From DATGEP01 sp035310125 (GTDB taxonomy: Bacteria > Chloroflexota > Ktedonobacteria > Ktedonobacterales > JADMIN01), in assembly GCA_035310125.1 (NCBI GenBank), contig DATGEP010000168.1, positions 1-62,728 on the forward strand: a stretch of DNA of 62,728 bases. The letters run 5' to 3'. The translations under genes and the position numbers were made by a program. The notes beneath the pieces are model-generated. The model did not search any database and had not been told where the DNA came from. It saw nothing but the letters and a program-made list of their open reading frames with translations. Numbering within the stretch: position 1 is the stretch's first letter; each line of letters opens with the position of its first letter. Below are positions 1 to 8,152 of this stretch, piece by piece.

Positions 1-2
1 TA

Positions 3-653
3 TTTGTGTATGCCCGTCCTTCCGCCTCCTGGCGGCACGCATACATCGCCACACAGGCGGCGCGCATCGTCACAGGCATCGGATCAGCGTCCAGCAGCTA
101 CGACGCCTATCTGGCGAATCAGAAAGCGGACGGACTGGCGCATGAGGTGGCGAGCGGCGCGGTCTTTACGTCGGCTGCCTTCGATGACGCAGTTGCGACG
201 ACGCTCGCGGCGCAGCACGGCTCGCTCGTGTCGCGCTTCGGCGCCGGCGTGCCGAGCAGTGTTGCAGCCAGCGATGTGGCAGGCGCACTCACGGCGACGG
301 ATAGTGGCGACGTTGTGACGCTCTCGTGCCAGTGGAGCAGCGCAGCGGGAGCCAACGCGCTGCTTAGCACGACGATAAGCGTCCTCGATGGCGCAGACGA
401 TCTCCGTACGCTGATGCCGTCGGCGGCGGCGCAAGCGCCCGATGTAGCGCAGACGGCGCCCATAGGAACTTTTACTGCCGCCCACCTCGATGCCTCGGCG
501 GCGGGTGCCGCGCGCCAGGAACTGCTGGCGCGGATCGCGCTGGGAGCGCTCTTTGGTCTGGCTGTCGTGGTTCTGCTTGCCAGCCTCACTCTCCGGTCCA
601 CCACCGCGCACACAACCGAAATCGCGTCGAGGTCCGATACGTGTGACGCTTGA
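3..653 (+). CDS. Wzz-like membrane protein, C-terminal part (5' end cut off)
   Basis: The reading frame is open from the left edge to a TGA at 651-653, so the gene begins outside the window. About 217 residues remain. The single clear membrane segment lies near the C-terminus (LFGLAVVVLLASLTL, about residues 180-195 of the visible part), and only a short polar tail follows. The visible N-terminal part has a SSSYDAYLANQKADGLAHEV stretch and a soluble mixed alpha/beta region. An extracytoplasmic domain ending in a second membrane helix is the usual layout of Wzz/capsular polysaccharide chain-length proteins. The family call is inference from layout and general resemblance; the diagnostic N-terminal membrane helix is not in view. 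A secreted-domain protein of another type is possible. Confidence 0.45.
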   Translation, partial: FVYARPSASWRHAYIATQAARIVTGIGSASSSYDAYLANQKADGLAHEVASGAVFTSAAFDDAVATTLAAQHGSLVSRFGAGVPSSVAASDVAGALTATDSGDVVTLSCQWSSAAGANALLSTTISVLDGADDLRTLMPSAAAQAPDVAQTAPIGTFTAAHLDASAAGAARQELLARIALGALFGLAVVVLLASLTLRSTTAHTTEIASRSDTCDA

Positions 654-856
654 TAGGCATCAGTTACCCCTATTCGAGTCGCTCACAGTGATATCGGGAG
701 GTAGCGCGATGCTGCATCAGGCTCTTGACGTGACTGCGCTGGCTGCGCGTGCATTCTTGGCTTCAATACGTATTGTGGCTGGAATAGCTGATGCGGATAT
801 GCCAACACCTACATGCAAGCCAAGACGCGGAATGGCCGGGTCCTACCCGCATGACG

Positions 857-907
857 AGCGCCCCCAAAACCAACGGACAGGCTGTGTCGGCGGGTTTTGA
901 GGGCGCT
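857..907. terminator. Long GC-rich hairpin between convergent genes
   Basis: Arms 857-871 and 893-907 pair over 15 bases with one mismatch (AGCGCCCCCAAAACC against GGTTTTGAGGGCGCT), enclosing a 21-base loop. It lies between the Wzz-like gene (plus) and a small membrane protein gene (minus), and the A/T tracts inside the stem could serve as terminator in either direction. The CCCCCAAAACC half recurs at 927-937, at the end of the next gene. Apart from this hairpin I see nothing in 654-936. Confidence 0.5.
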
Positions 908-936
908 GGTTATGGATCGCGAGCAACCCCCAAAAC

Positions 937-1122
937 CTACTGGAAGATCAGCTCGCGATGGATTTCGTCGTCCTGCCGCCGCACCATGCGCTCCATGAGC
1001 CGGCGCGCCGCGGAGACACGGTCGTTACCGACCTGAAAGGCGATGAGCGAACCGAGCACGATGCCACACATGCCGCCCAGCACAATGCCTTCAACAAAAA
1101 ACCGATTGCGCAACGTCGTCAT
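937..1122 (-). CDS. Small one-helix membrane protein, unknown function
   Basis: Encodes 61 residues. The start at 1122 is chosen because AGAAGGGTG lies six bases upstream of its ATG; an upstream in-frame ATG at 1146 would overlap the rsfS stop by one base (TAATG). Residues about 10-32 form one hydrophobic, glycine-rich helix (GIVLGGMCGIVLGSLIAFQV), followed by a basic and acidic amphipathic tail (RRLMERMVRRQDDEIHREL) that should face the cytoplasm. It follows rsfS by 23 bases and is probably co-transcribed. The glycine-rich helix plus charged tail resembles YtxH-type small envelope proteins, but the match is too weak to name it. Confidence 0.6.
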   Translation of the reverse strand: MTTLRNRFFVEGIVLGGMCGIVLGSLIAFQVGNDRVSAARRLMERMVRRQDDEIHRELIFQ

Positions 1123-1145
1123 CGCCGTCACCCTTCTGCGTGCCA

Positions 1146-1490
1146 TTATTGCAGATATACCACCGTCGGGGCGCCGCTCCAGAGACGCTCCAGGCGGTAG
1201 AACTCGCGCTCCATGGGTCCGAAAATATGGACGATAATGTCGCCGAAATCAAGCAGAAGCCACCCTGTCTCCGCGTCGCCCTCACGTCCACGCTCGTACA
1301 CATGAAGCTCGCTCATCGCATCTTCGATCGCCGAAGCGATTGCTTGTATCTGTCGGGAGTTTGTTCCCGTACAGATCACAAAGTAATCGGCGATGACCGA
1401 CATGTCACGAATATCCAGCAACGTGATGTCGCTGGCCTTCTTATCGGCAGCGGCGTCAACGAGAATCTTTGCTATCTCTGCAGGCTCCAG
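1146..1490 (-). CDS. rsfS: Ribosomal silencing factor RsfS
   Basis: RsfS binds ribosomal protein L14 on the large subunit and blocks subunit joining when nutrients are short. The core DKKASDITLLDIRD, IADYFVICTGTNSRQIQAIA and GWLLLDFGDIIVHIF are hallmark stretches of the family (Iojap/YqeQ). The frame is open to 1655, but the family N-terminus aligns with LEPAEIAKILVDAA, whose first codon is CTG at 1490-1488. GAGGGGAG sits seven bases upstream of it, and no ATG, GTG or TTG lies in frame between 1490 and the ATG pair at 1556/1553. Those ATGs lie directly beside an extended -10 element, so they may not be transcribed with a leader. The 114-residue product from CTG is the normal size. The start is inferred; the family is secure. 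Confidence 0.88.
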   Translation of the reverse strand: MEPAEIAKILVDAAADKKASDITLLDIRDMSVIADYFVICTGTNSRQIQAIASAIEDAMSELHVYERGREGDAETGWLLLDFGDIIVHIFGPMEREFYRLERLWSGAPTVVYLQ

Positions 1491-1557
1491 ACGGCATCTC
1501 CCCTCGCGTGTGCGGTGTAAACATACATGTGCGCCATCAGCGCCACACGCCATCATT

Positions 1558-1566
1558 AGTATATCA
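1558..1566 (-). promoter_or_regulatory. Extended -10 promoter candidate for rsfS
   Basis: On the minus strand the sequence reads TGATATACT, a TG-N-TATACT extended -10 element. No good -35 box is seen at 17-18 bases. The predicted transcript start, near 1551, lies inside the upstream ATG pair of the rsfS frame. This supports translation from the downstream CTG. Confidence 0.4.
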
Positions 1567-1727
1567 TGGCGCAAAAGCGCGGGATTGCCGCTCATCTGTA
1601 TGACATTGTACCGCTGTCTTCTATGTACAAGCGATGCGCCCGGTGAGACCGTCACATCTCTACTAGGGCGATTGGTACTAGGCAGTGTGACGCGAAAGTC
1701 CTATCTCGCGGAGCGCACAGCCACGCA

Positions 1728-1756
1728 TTGAGGTCGTACGCGTCGCGTGGTATGCT
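1728..1756 (+). promoter_or_regulatory. Sigma-70-type promoter for the phosphoesterase gene
   Basis: TTGAGG (1728-1733) and TATGCT (1751-1756) are separated by 17 bases. The transcript would start near 1763, giving a leader of about 70 bases before the ATG at 1832. Confidence 0.5.
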
Positions 1757-1831
1757 TGCACAGCGCCCTCCGCCAGTCGTATACGCGAGTATTACGTTTC
1801 TGAAGTGACATTGTTGGAGCGAAGGATTTCC

Positions 1832-2713
1832 ATGCGATACGCCATACTCTCTGATATCCATGGCAATGGAGAGGCGCTACGCGCCGTGCTGGCGGATATT
1901 GACCAGCTGCGCAACGAACGCGGGGGCCGGGTGGATCAGATCTGGTGTCTGGGCGATGTCGTTGGCTATGGTCCGGAGCCGGGTGAGTGCGTGCGGCGCA
2001 TCCGTTCCCGCGCGGACATCTGCATCTCCGGCAACCATGACTGGGCATGCGTTGGCAAGCTCGACCTTGCCGATTTTAGCGCCGCCGCAGCGAAGTCTGC
2101 CGAGTGGACTCGCGAGCACCTGAGCCAGGACGAGCGCCGTTACCTCCAATCAGTGCCTGAGGTGACGCGCGTCGGACCGTTTACGCTCACTCACGGCAGT
2201 CCATCCAACCCTATCTGGGAATACCTCATCACGCCACAAGACGCGGCGCCTAATTTCGCGTGCTTCGATACGCTCTTCTGCGTCGTCGGGCACACGCACC
2301 TGGCCACGATATTTCTACAGCCAGCGCATGAAGTCACCACGCCCGCCGCCCGGCGGGACGATACCATGCGGCAACAGGTTCAGCTTGCGATGGCTCTCCC
2401 CGGCGGTCCGTCATGGAGCATGTTGGAACAGAACCGGCCAAGCGCCGCTCCTGGTGGGAATCGGGCACGCTGCGAGCGCCTTCTGCCCGGTCCTGGCCTC
2501 TGGATGTTGCCGGAAGGCTACCGGGCGATCATTAATCCCGGCAGTGTAGGACAGCCGCGTGACGGCGACCCACGCGCGTCGTATGTCATTTACGACAGCA
2601 CCATGGGCTTCGAGTTCCGCCGGGTGCTCTATGATATCGCGGCCACGCAACACCGGATCCGCGAATGCGGCCTCTCGCCGAAACTTGCCGAGCGGTTGGG
2701 GCGCGGCGAGTGA
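1832..2713 (+). CDS. Calcineurin-like metallophosphoesterase
   Basis: A 293-residue cytoplasmic phosphoesterase of the two-metal calcineurin superfamily. The start at 1832 has GAAGGA six bases upstream and places SDIHGN directly after the first residues, as usual. Metal-binding motifs appear in order: SDIHGN (about 6-11), GDVVGYGPEP (about 47-56), GNHD (about 69-72), THGSPSNP and GHTH (about 152-155). NPGSVGQPRD near the C-terminus is also typical of the YfcE/single-domain protein phosphatase-like branch. An insertion of about 65 residues, rich in Arg, Pro and Gly, separates GHTH from NPGSVGQP. The substrate (phosphoprotein, nucleotide or phosphodiester) cannot be told from sequence. It converges on the next gene with three bases between. 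Confidence 0.85.
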   Translation: MRYAILSDIHGNGEALRAVLADIDQLRNERGGRVDQIWCLGDVVGYGPEPGECVRRIRSRADICISGNHDWACVGKLDLADFSAAAAKSAEWTREHLSQDERRYLQSVPEVTRVGPFTLTHGSPSNPIWEYLITPQDAAPNFACFDTLFCVVGHTHLATIFLQPAHEVTTPAARRDDTMRQQVQLAMALPGGPSWSMLEQNRPSAAPGGNRARCERLLPGPGLWMLPEGYRAIINPGSVGQPRDGDPRASYVIYDSTMGFEFRRVLYDIAATQHRIRECGLSPKLAERLGRGE

Positions 2714-2716
2714 CGG

Positions 2717-2974
2717 CTACCCCTTCGTGTCGTCGCGTGCGAAAAACTCAAGATCCCGGCGATCTCGGTCGCTCACCATAAACTCGATACGCGAAATGCG
2801 CGCGAGCGGAAAGAGAAATCCCTTGTTCGCGCCGGTATTCCAGGCAACCGGGCGACCTTCCCGCGTCCTGGGGTTGGTGAAATAGAGATATGTCGCGTTT
2901 GCCGCCGGCATCGCTTCCAAATCGGCGACGAACGGGTCCTCGTTCAGAATGTGGACGAGCACGCGGTCAGACAT
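2717..2974 (-). CDS. Conserved-looking small protein, unknown function
   Basis: Encodes 85 residues, beginning MSDRVLVHILNEDPFVADLE. AAAGGTTGG lies about seven bases before the ATG. There is no membrane segment or signal peptide. The composition and pattern (short beta-like segments TYLYFTN, FLFPLARISRIEFMV, then an acidic/basic tail DRDRRDLEFFARD) suggest a compact alpha/beta domain. I do not recognise the family. Codon use matches its neighbours, and the gene stands alone between a convergent phosphoesterase gene and the FHA gene upstream, so it is credible but uncharacterised. Confidence 0.65.
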   Translation of the reverse strand: MSDRVLVHILNEDPFVADLEAMPAANATYLYFTNPRTREGRPVAWNTGANKGFLFPLARISRIEFMVSDRDRRDLEFFARDDTKG

Positions 2975-3101
2975 GGTCGAGCCAACCTTTCGCTTGGGAA
3001 CAAAGCATTCGCCGGCCGCATCGCCAGCTCAGCAAGGCGCCGTCGTCAGTATGGAATACCACGGCGGTGAGCCGTTCTATTGGCCCGAACGCCCACGACC
3101 G

Positions 3102-3680
3102 CTAGGAGATCACCACCAGCAGCGTTATCGAGCCGAGGCGCAGCTCGTCACCGTCCTCCAGGGGGTAACGCTGGCGCGGCATAAGTCGAAACTCATTGCG
3201 TATCGTTTCGTTCAAGCTTTCGAGATCTTCTATCCACACGCCATCCTCCGTCACATAGATCATGGCATGCTGGCGTGAGACGCCACATGCGGCGCCGTTC
3301 CACTCCGTCAAATCCACATCTGGCGCGCGATCGAGCCTGGGATCGCGGCGGCCGATCAGATAATCGGGCTTGCCCGCAAGCTCAAACGTCTTTCCACTGC
3401 TGAGGCGCAACCGAATACGTCTGCTCGTCGCCACCGGCGACTGTGCCTCACTCCTGGTCTGCCCAGCCGCACGTGCGCTGCCGAACGCACGCAGTGGGGT
3501 GGCTGGTGTCATGTCCGTGCGCGGGAGCTGAGACGGCGTGACGCGGTAGTTCCCAGAGCTGCTGGCGCTCGATGCGCCGCCATTGGTTGCGGGAGTGCTG
3601 GAAAGCAGAGACGTCCCACACATATCACAGAACATCGTGCCGTCGGGCAGCTCATGGAAGCACTTCTGACAATGAAGCAT
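3102..3680 (-). CDS. Zinc-ribbon and FHA-domain protein
   Basis: The start at 3680 follows GGGAAGGG at good distance. This gives 192 residues beginning MLHCQKCFHELPDGTMFCDM, a CxxC...CxxC zinc ribbon. A linker rich in Ser, Thr and Ala (about 30-85) follows, then an FHA domain (about 90-192) with YLIGRRDP, the GVSRQHA core (Ser-Arg-x-His as in phosphothreonine-binding FHA domains) and LEDGDELRLGSITL. FHA domains read phosphothreonine, so the likely partner is a Ser/Thr kinase substrate. The layout and the spacing between IGRRDP and GVSRQHA closely resemble the FHA protein at 60204-60674, so the two are probable paralogues. It lies downstream of recN on the same strand, 156 bases away. Confidence 0.85.
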   Translation of the reverse strand: MLHCQKCFHELPDGTMFCDMCGTSLLSSTPATNGGASSASSSGNYRVTPSQLPRTDMTPATPLRAFGSARAAGQTRSEAQSPVATSRRIRLRLSSGKTFELAGKPDYLIGRRDPRLDRAPDVDLTEWNGAACGVSRQHAMIYVTEDGVWIEDLESLNETIRNEFRLMPRQRYPLEDGDELRLGSITLLVVIS

Positions 3681-3836
3681 GTCTCGTTCGCCCTTCCCGA
3701 CCGTGGCGGAATCTGCCGTGGATGCGTGGCGCCGCTGCCCGCCGTCCTTTGGACTACAGCTATGCCAGGACACGCCCAAGATGGCGGCGTGCGAAGCATG
3801 GCGTCGCAGAAATGATAGCGACAGCCGGCTGAACTG

Positions 3837-5708
3837 TCAAGCGACAGGACGTCCCGCTCCGGTGTGTTTCCAGGAGCGCGCGCGCGAAAGCAGCTCATCC
3901 GCATTGGCTTCGGCGGCAGCGGTCCGTGTACCACCTAGAATCTGGCTCAACTCCGCCACTCGCTCCGTATCAGATAACGCATGCACCTGTGTTGTCGTCC
4001 GCTCGCCTACAATGGTCTTCGCGACTCGGAAGTGACAGTCGCCCAGCGCGGCAATCTGGGGCAGATGTGTCACACAGAGCACCTGATGACTCTGTCCTAG
4101 CCGCCACAGCTTTTCACCGACGATCTGACCGCTACGCCCGCTGATACCGGCGTCAATCTCGTCAAAAATGAGAATGGGTATGATGTCCGCCCGCGATAGA
4201 ATAGTCTTCAACGCAAGCATCAGACGCGAGGTTTCGCCGCCGGAAGCGATCTTCGCCAGCGGCTTGAATGGTTCTCCAGGGTTAGGGGCAATCAAGAACT
4301 CCACCTGGTCAATGCCGGTCGGCCCGAAACTATAGAGCGCCTCGGCTTTCACCGTCTTCCCGTTACGCGACGCCTTCTCGCTGGCGCCCAGCTCGGCTGG
4401 CACTCCATCGGCGACCGGCGTCTGTGTGATTCGTACCTGGAACCGCGCACGCCGCATGTTGAGCTCATCCAGCTCGCGCTCCATCGCCGCCGCAAGCGCC
4501 GTAGCCGCGGCCTGCCGCGTGCGCGACAGCTCGCCCGCGCGGGCGCCGATCCGCTCACGTAACGCCTGGTCACGCTCCTGCAGCTCGCTCATGCGCTGCT
4601 CGCGATGCATCAGCTCATCCAGCTCGCGTCTGGCCTCAGCCGCGTACGACAGAATCTCCTCGATCGTCGCGCCATATTTGCGCCGCAGCTTCGCGATCAG
4701 GTCCAGTCGCTCCTCGACAACTGCCTGGCGGCGAGGATCAGCGGCAATCTCATCCTGGTATGACGCTATGGCCGCTGCCACATCCTGTGCAAAGAAGAGC
4801 GCCTGCTCCAGCGTTCCGGCTTGCTCGCCAAGGGCGTCGTCCAGCCGGCGCAGGTCCGCGAGCGAACGCTGCGCCTGCGCCAGCAAGTCAATCGCTCCCA
4901 GGGCGTCGCTTTCGGGATCGCCCGCGATGGCGGCGTGCGCGGCCACACTCAGCTCACCCAATCGCTCGGCATTGGCGAGGCGTCGCCGCTCCGTTTCCAG
5001 GTCGTCCAGCTCGCCCGGTTGCAGCTTCACGGCCTCGATCTCTTCCACCTGATATCGCAGGAGCTCCACCCGCCGCTCGATTTCGCGCTCGTCCCGGCGC
5101 AGCCGCTCCAACTCGCGACGCTCCGCGCGCCACTGCGTCACCAGCGCGGCCACCTCCGCCTGCATTTCGCTTGTGTTCGCATAGCGATCCAGGTAATAGA
5201 TGTGCTGCTCCGGCCGGAGCAGCGCCAGGTGTGCGCTCTGCCCGTGGATATCCACCAGAAACCGCGCTACCCGCTGAAGCGTCGAGAGCGGGACGCCACG
5301 TCCGTTGACGCGAGAGATGCTTCGACCCGATATCAGTATCTCCCGCGCGAGAATCAGCGTCCCATCCTCCGGTTCGAGACCCAAGCTGGCCAGCAAATCG
5401 CCAAGGCTCTCGGATTCCAACTCCGCGCCGGTCTCATCCGCGGCCTCACGCGGGCGACCATCCAGCGCGGCGGTGCTCCCGGCACCGGATAAGCTCGCCA
5501 CGTCAAAGATACCCTCGATAATGGCCCGCTCGCTGCCTGAGCGCACCACCTCTGTGCCGGTTCGCTCCCCGACCAGCGCGGAGATAGCATCCACGAGTAT
5601 GGACTTACCCGCGCCTGTCTCGCCAGTGAACACGTTCAAGTGTGGGCAAAGACTCAGGCGTAGTGAGTCAATGATGGCGAAATCGGTGATGTTTAGCTCA
5701 AGAAGCAT
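3837..5708 (-). CDS. recN: DNA repair protein RecN
   Basis: RecN is an SMC-like ATPase that acts at double-strand breaks together with RecA. This product has 623 residues, within the family range (about 550-600) but slightly long. The N-terminus MLLELNITDFAIIDSL leads to Walker A GETGAGKS (about 29-36). A long coiled coil rich in Glu and Arg occupies about 165-400. The ABC signature ASGGETSRLMLALK (about 490) and Walker B PILIFDEIDAGISG follow, then the His-loop CVTHLPQIAAL. There is an additional acidic insert (about 80-105) after the first ATPase segment. The ATG at 5708 abuts the nadK stop at 5709-5711, so the two genes form an operon, as in many bacteria. Confidence 0.97.
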   Translation of the reverse strand: MLLELNITDFAIIDSLRLSLCPHLNVFTGETGAGKSILVDAISALVGERTGTEVVRSGSERAIIEGIFDVASLSGAGSTAALDGRPREAADETGAELESESLGDLLASLGLEPEDGTLILAREILISGRSISRVNGRGVPLSTLQRVARFLVDIHGQSAHLALLRPEQHIYYLDRYANTSEMQAEVAALVTQWRAERRELERLRRDEREIERRVELLRYQVEEIEAVKLQPGELDDLETERRRLANAERLGELSVAAHAAIAGDPESDALGAIDLLAQAQRSLADLRRLDDALGEQAGTLEQALFFAQDVAAAIASYQDEIAADPRRQAVVEERLDLIAKLRRKYGATIEEILSYAAEARRELDELMHREQRMSELQERDQALRERIGARAGELSRTRQAAATALAAAMERELDELNMRRARFQVRITQTPVADGVPAELGASEKASRNGKTVKAEALYSFGPTGIDQVEFLIAPNPGEPFKPLAKIASGGETSRLMLALKTILSRADIIPILIFDEIDAGISGRSGQIVGEKLWRLGQSHQVLCVTHLPQIAALGDCHFRVAKTIVGERTTTQVHALSDTERVAELSQILGGTRTAAAEANADELLSRARSWKHTGAGRPVA

Positions 5709-6560
5709 CTACAAGTTATCTCTTAGCTTGGCGGAGAGGATGCGATAAAAGTACGTCGGTGGACGTCTGCGCAGGAACTTCGTTACGTGAGCGTTGCCCC
5801 GGATGACCACCTGCGCGCCCGCACCGAGGTCGCGGTTGACCTGCCCATCGGCAGAGAGCACGGCGGTCGAGTCGCCTTCCAGCTCCAGGGTGATCGCGGC
5901 GTGCGGCTCCAGGATGAGTGAACGGTCCGCGGCGAGATGCGGCGCTATCGGGGTAATTAAGCAGCTACGGACCTGCGGGTGAAGAATCGGCCCACCGGCC
6001 GCCAGATTATACGCTGTCGAGCCGGTTGCCGTAGACACGATGATGCCGTCGGCGACGGTCGTGTTGTACTGATGGCCGTCAATCCACACTTTAATGCGAA
6101 TGACGCGCGGCTCCGCGCCACGCACCACGACGATGTCATTGAGCGCGATAAAGCGGTGGTGCCGTCCATTGTCGCCCACCTCGGCCTGGAGCATCGAGCG
6201 CTCGTCCACCCAGTAGTCGCCAGCGAGATACAGCGGCAGCTTCTCCTCGACTTCAGCTGGCTCTAGCTCCGTCAGGAAACCGACACGGCCAAAATTGATA
6301 CCCAGAATCGGAATATTGAGCGGCGCGACGAGCCGCGCTACCGAGAGAATGGTGCCGTCTCCGCCAAGCACCAGCGCCACACTCGTCCCTGGCAGCCGGT
6401 CGCTAATCGCGCTGTCTTCGTCGCGTTCAGCCGACCACACCTGACGGCCGGTGGCGCGAATACGCTCTTCAAGCGCCCGCGCGAGCGCGGTGGCTTCATC
6501 CGAGCGTTCACGATGGATAATTCCAACGCTGGCAACGGGAGTGCGCTGGTTATCGCTCAT
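5709..6560 (-). CDS. nadK: NAD kinase
   Basis: Phosphorylates NAD+ to NADP+ in the cytoplasm. With the start at 6560 (AGGCGGAG upstream) the product has 283 residues, the usual size. The diagnostic GGDGT motif (LVLGGDGTILSVAR, about 70) binds the nucleotide phosphate. NFGRVGFLTE, the NDIVV loop and ADGIIVSTATGSTAYNLAAG complete the conserved active site. The stop directly precedes the recN start. Pairing with recN is common in Gram-positive bacteria and links NADP supply with repair only by co-transcription. No regulatory site was recognised upstream in 6561-6665. Confidence 0.96.
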   Translation of the reverse strand: MSDNQRTPVASVGIIHRERSDEATALARALEERIRATGRQVWSAERDEDSAISDRLPGTSVALVLGGDGTILSVARLVAPLNIPILGINFGRVGFLTELEPAEVEEKLPLYLAGDYWVDERSMLQAEVGDNGRHHRFIALNDIVVVRGAEPRVIRIKVWIDGHQYNTTVADGIIVSTATGSTAYNLAAGGPILHPQVRSCLITPIAPHLAADRSLILEPHAAITLELEGDSTAVLSADGQVNRDLGAGAQVVIRGNAHVTKFLRRRPPTYFYRILSAKLRDNL

Positions 6561-6665
6561 GCAGTCTCCGCCTTCCGGCATCCTCGTTCCGCCCGGCGTT
6601 ACTTGCGCTTACAGCCGGGATATGAGCATTGCACACAACATGGTACGTGAGGCGCGCGAGGTGTG

Positions 6666-7784
6666 TCAACGCGAACGGTTCAGCCGGAACCGCTCCAAGG
6701 GAACTGCCGGCGTTTCGTCCAGCGCCAGGGCAGCCAGTAGCTCGCCAATGAGCACGCCAAACTTGAAGCCGTGGCCGGAGAATCCAGAGCCGACGATGAC
6801 ACCCGCGCCACCGGGATGCCGGTCGAGAATAAAGTCCTCGGTGGGCGTCACATCGTACATGCAGCGATCCACCTGCGCCAGCTCGGCTTCCGCCGCTGCC
6901 GGTATCGTGCCGCGCAGGAACGCCCGCACGGTCTCTACTTCGGCTATGTCTGGCTCGTAGCCCGCGTTGGGGTCTACCTCCGCACCGAAACTGTGTGAGC
7001 CAACTTTGAACCAACCCGGCCCGTGCAGCGGGAAGCCGTAGAAGTGCATGCCCACGAGAAACACCGGAAACGCACCTATGCCGAAGCGTTCCCGCGCCAA
7101 TCCAGCGAGATAGCACACCTGTTGGCGCGTCGGCCGTACCGGCAGATTCACATCAGGCAAGACATCATGCACCCATGGTCCCGCCGTCACGACGACGACG
7201 TCCGCTTCCAGCCGCGAGCCGTCCGCCAGTACCACACGCCCACCACCGCCCGCTGGCTCGACCCGCGCAACTCGCACGCACTCGCGCAGCTCGCCGCCGC
7301 GCGCCCGCAGCCGGTCGGCCAGCGCCCGAACGCATTCCGTCGCGTGCAGCATCCCGCCTGTGGGATTGTACGTGATGGCGCCGTACTGCTCGGCGTGGAA
7401 CTGCGGGAACCGGGCTGCGCACTCCGCCGCGCTCCATCGCTCCACGGGTAGTCCCGCCGCGCGCATCACCTCGTAGCCGGGCAGCGCGTGCCCGTCATCC
7501 GGCTGCCCCAGCGTCAGCACGCCTGTCTCAGTGTAAAGATGGCGTCCGGTTTCGCGTGCTAGCTCCTCCCACAGAGGCAAGCTGTGCGCCACCATATCTG
7601 TGTAGATCGCTTCGGCGCCGTATTCATAGCGGATGGCGCGCGAGAGGCCATGTGATGACGCCCACTCGTGCGCGAGCGTGTAGCGTTCCAGCACTGTCAC
7701 GGCGGCACCGCGCCCCGCCAGCGCACAGGCCGTTGCCATACCCATCACACCACCACCAACGACGAGGACCGAGCTGCGTTTCAT
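6666..7784 (-). CDS. Monomeric sarcosine oxidase / N-methyltryptophan oxidase-type FAD enzyme
   Basis: A 372-residue DAO-family flavoprotein. The N-terminal dinucleotide fold GGGVMGMATACALAGRGAAV binds FAD. The C-terminal signature RCMYDVTPTEDFILDRHP and SGFSGHGFKFG is that of the MSOX/MTOX group, in which the Cys of the C-Y-x-x-TP motif holds FAD covalently; that Cys is present. Such enzymes oxidise N-methyl amines (sarcosine, N-methyltryptophan, pipecolate) to an imine plus formaldehyde and H2O2. The substrate cannot be decided here, and no tetrahydrofolate or glycine-betaine genes flank it. The start MKRSSVLVVGGG has AGGAGAAATGAC just upstream. Confidence 0.9.
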   Translation of the reverse strand: MKRSSVLVVGGGVMGMATACALAGRGAAVTVLERYTLAHEWASSHGLSRAIRYEYGAEAIYTDMVAHSLPLWEELARETGRHLYTETGVLTLGQPDDGHALPGYEVMRAAGLPVERWSAAECAARFPQFHAEQYGAITYNPTGGMLHATECVRALADRLRARGGELRECVRVARVEPAGGGGRVVLADGSRLEADVVVVTAGPWVHDVLPDVNLPVRPTRQQVCYLAGLARERFGIGAFPVFLVGMHFYGFPLHGPGWFKVGSHSFGAEVDPNAGYEPDIAEVETVRAFLRGTIPAAAEAELAQVDRCMYDVTPTEDFILDRHPGGAGVIVGSGFSGHGFKFGVLIGELLAALALDETPAVPLERFRLNRSR

Positions 7785-7850
7785 ATGTCATTTCTCCTCA
7801 GGCGCCGCACCTGCGCTCATCATGTATGCCGAACACGAGTGATGATACCT

Positions 7851-8123
7851 TCACGCGCGTGGGTGGCGAGGAATGCGCGTTCCCGGCCAGTACGGCCCAT
7901 CATCGTGCGAGGAGCGCCACCACCAACGCCAATTGTGCTTCCGCTGGAGCGCGATGAGATCGGGCGCTATGGAGAGGACGATGAACGCGAGAACAAACAG
8001 CGATGTGAACAAGAGCACGTCCACGACGACCGCCCCCACGTGCACGGCCACCCATGACACCGCCGCGCTCACCGCCGCTGCGATGAGAGCGCGGGCGACA
8101 GGATGGCGCTGGATCGCTCGCAT
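7851..8123 (-). CDS. Small membrane protein, unknown function
   Basis: A 90-residue protein whose start at 8123 follows AGGGGAAGGACAGCC. A basic N-terminus (MRAIQRHPVAR) precedes two adjoining hydrophobic stretches, about 11-29 (ALIAAAVSAAVSWVAVHVGA) and 31-52 (VVVDVLLFTSLFVLAFIVLS). A strongly basic, Trp-rich tail (KHNWRWWWRSSHDDG) follows. By the positive-inside rule both ends would be cytoplasmic with a helical hairpin. It follows the GalT-like gene by 29 bases and is probably co-transcribed, though no functional link is evident. The family was not recognised. Confidence 0.6.
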   Translation of the reverse strand: MRAIQRHPVARALIAAAVSAAVSWVAVHVGAVVVDVLLFTSLFVLAFIVLSIAPDLIALQRKHNWRWWWRSSHDDGPYWPGTRIPRHPRA

Positions 8124-8152
8124 GGCTGTCCTTCCCCTAATCGCACAGATTA

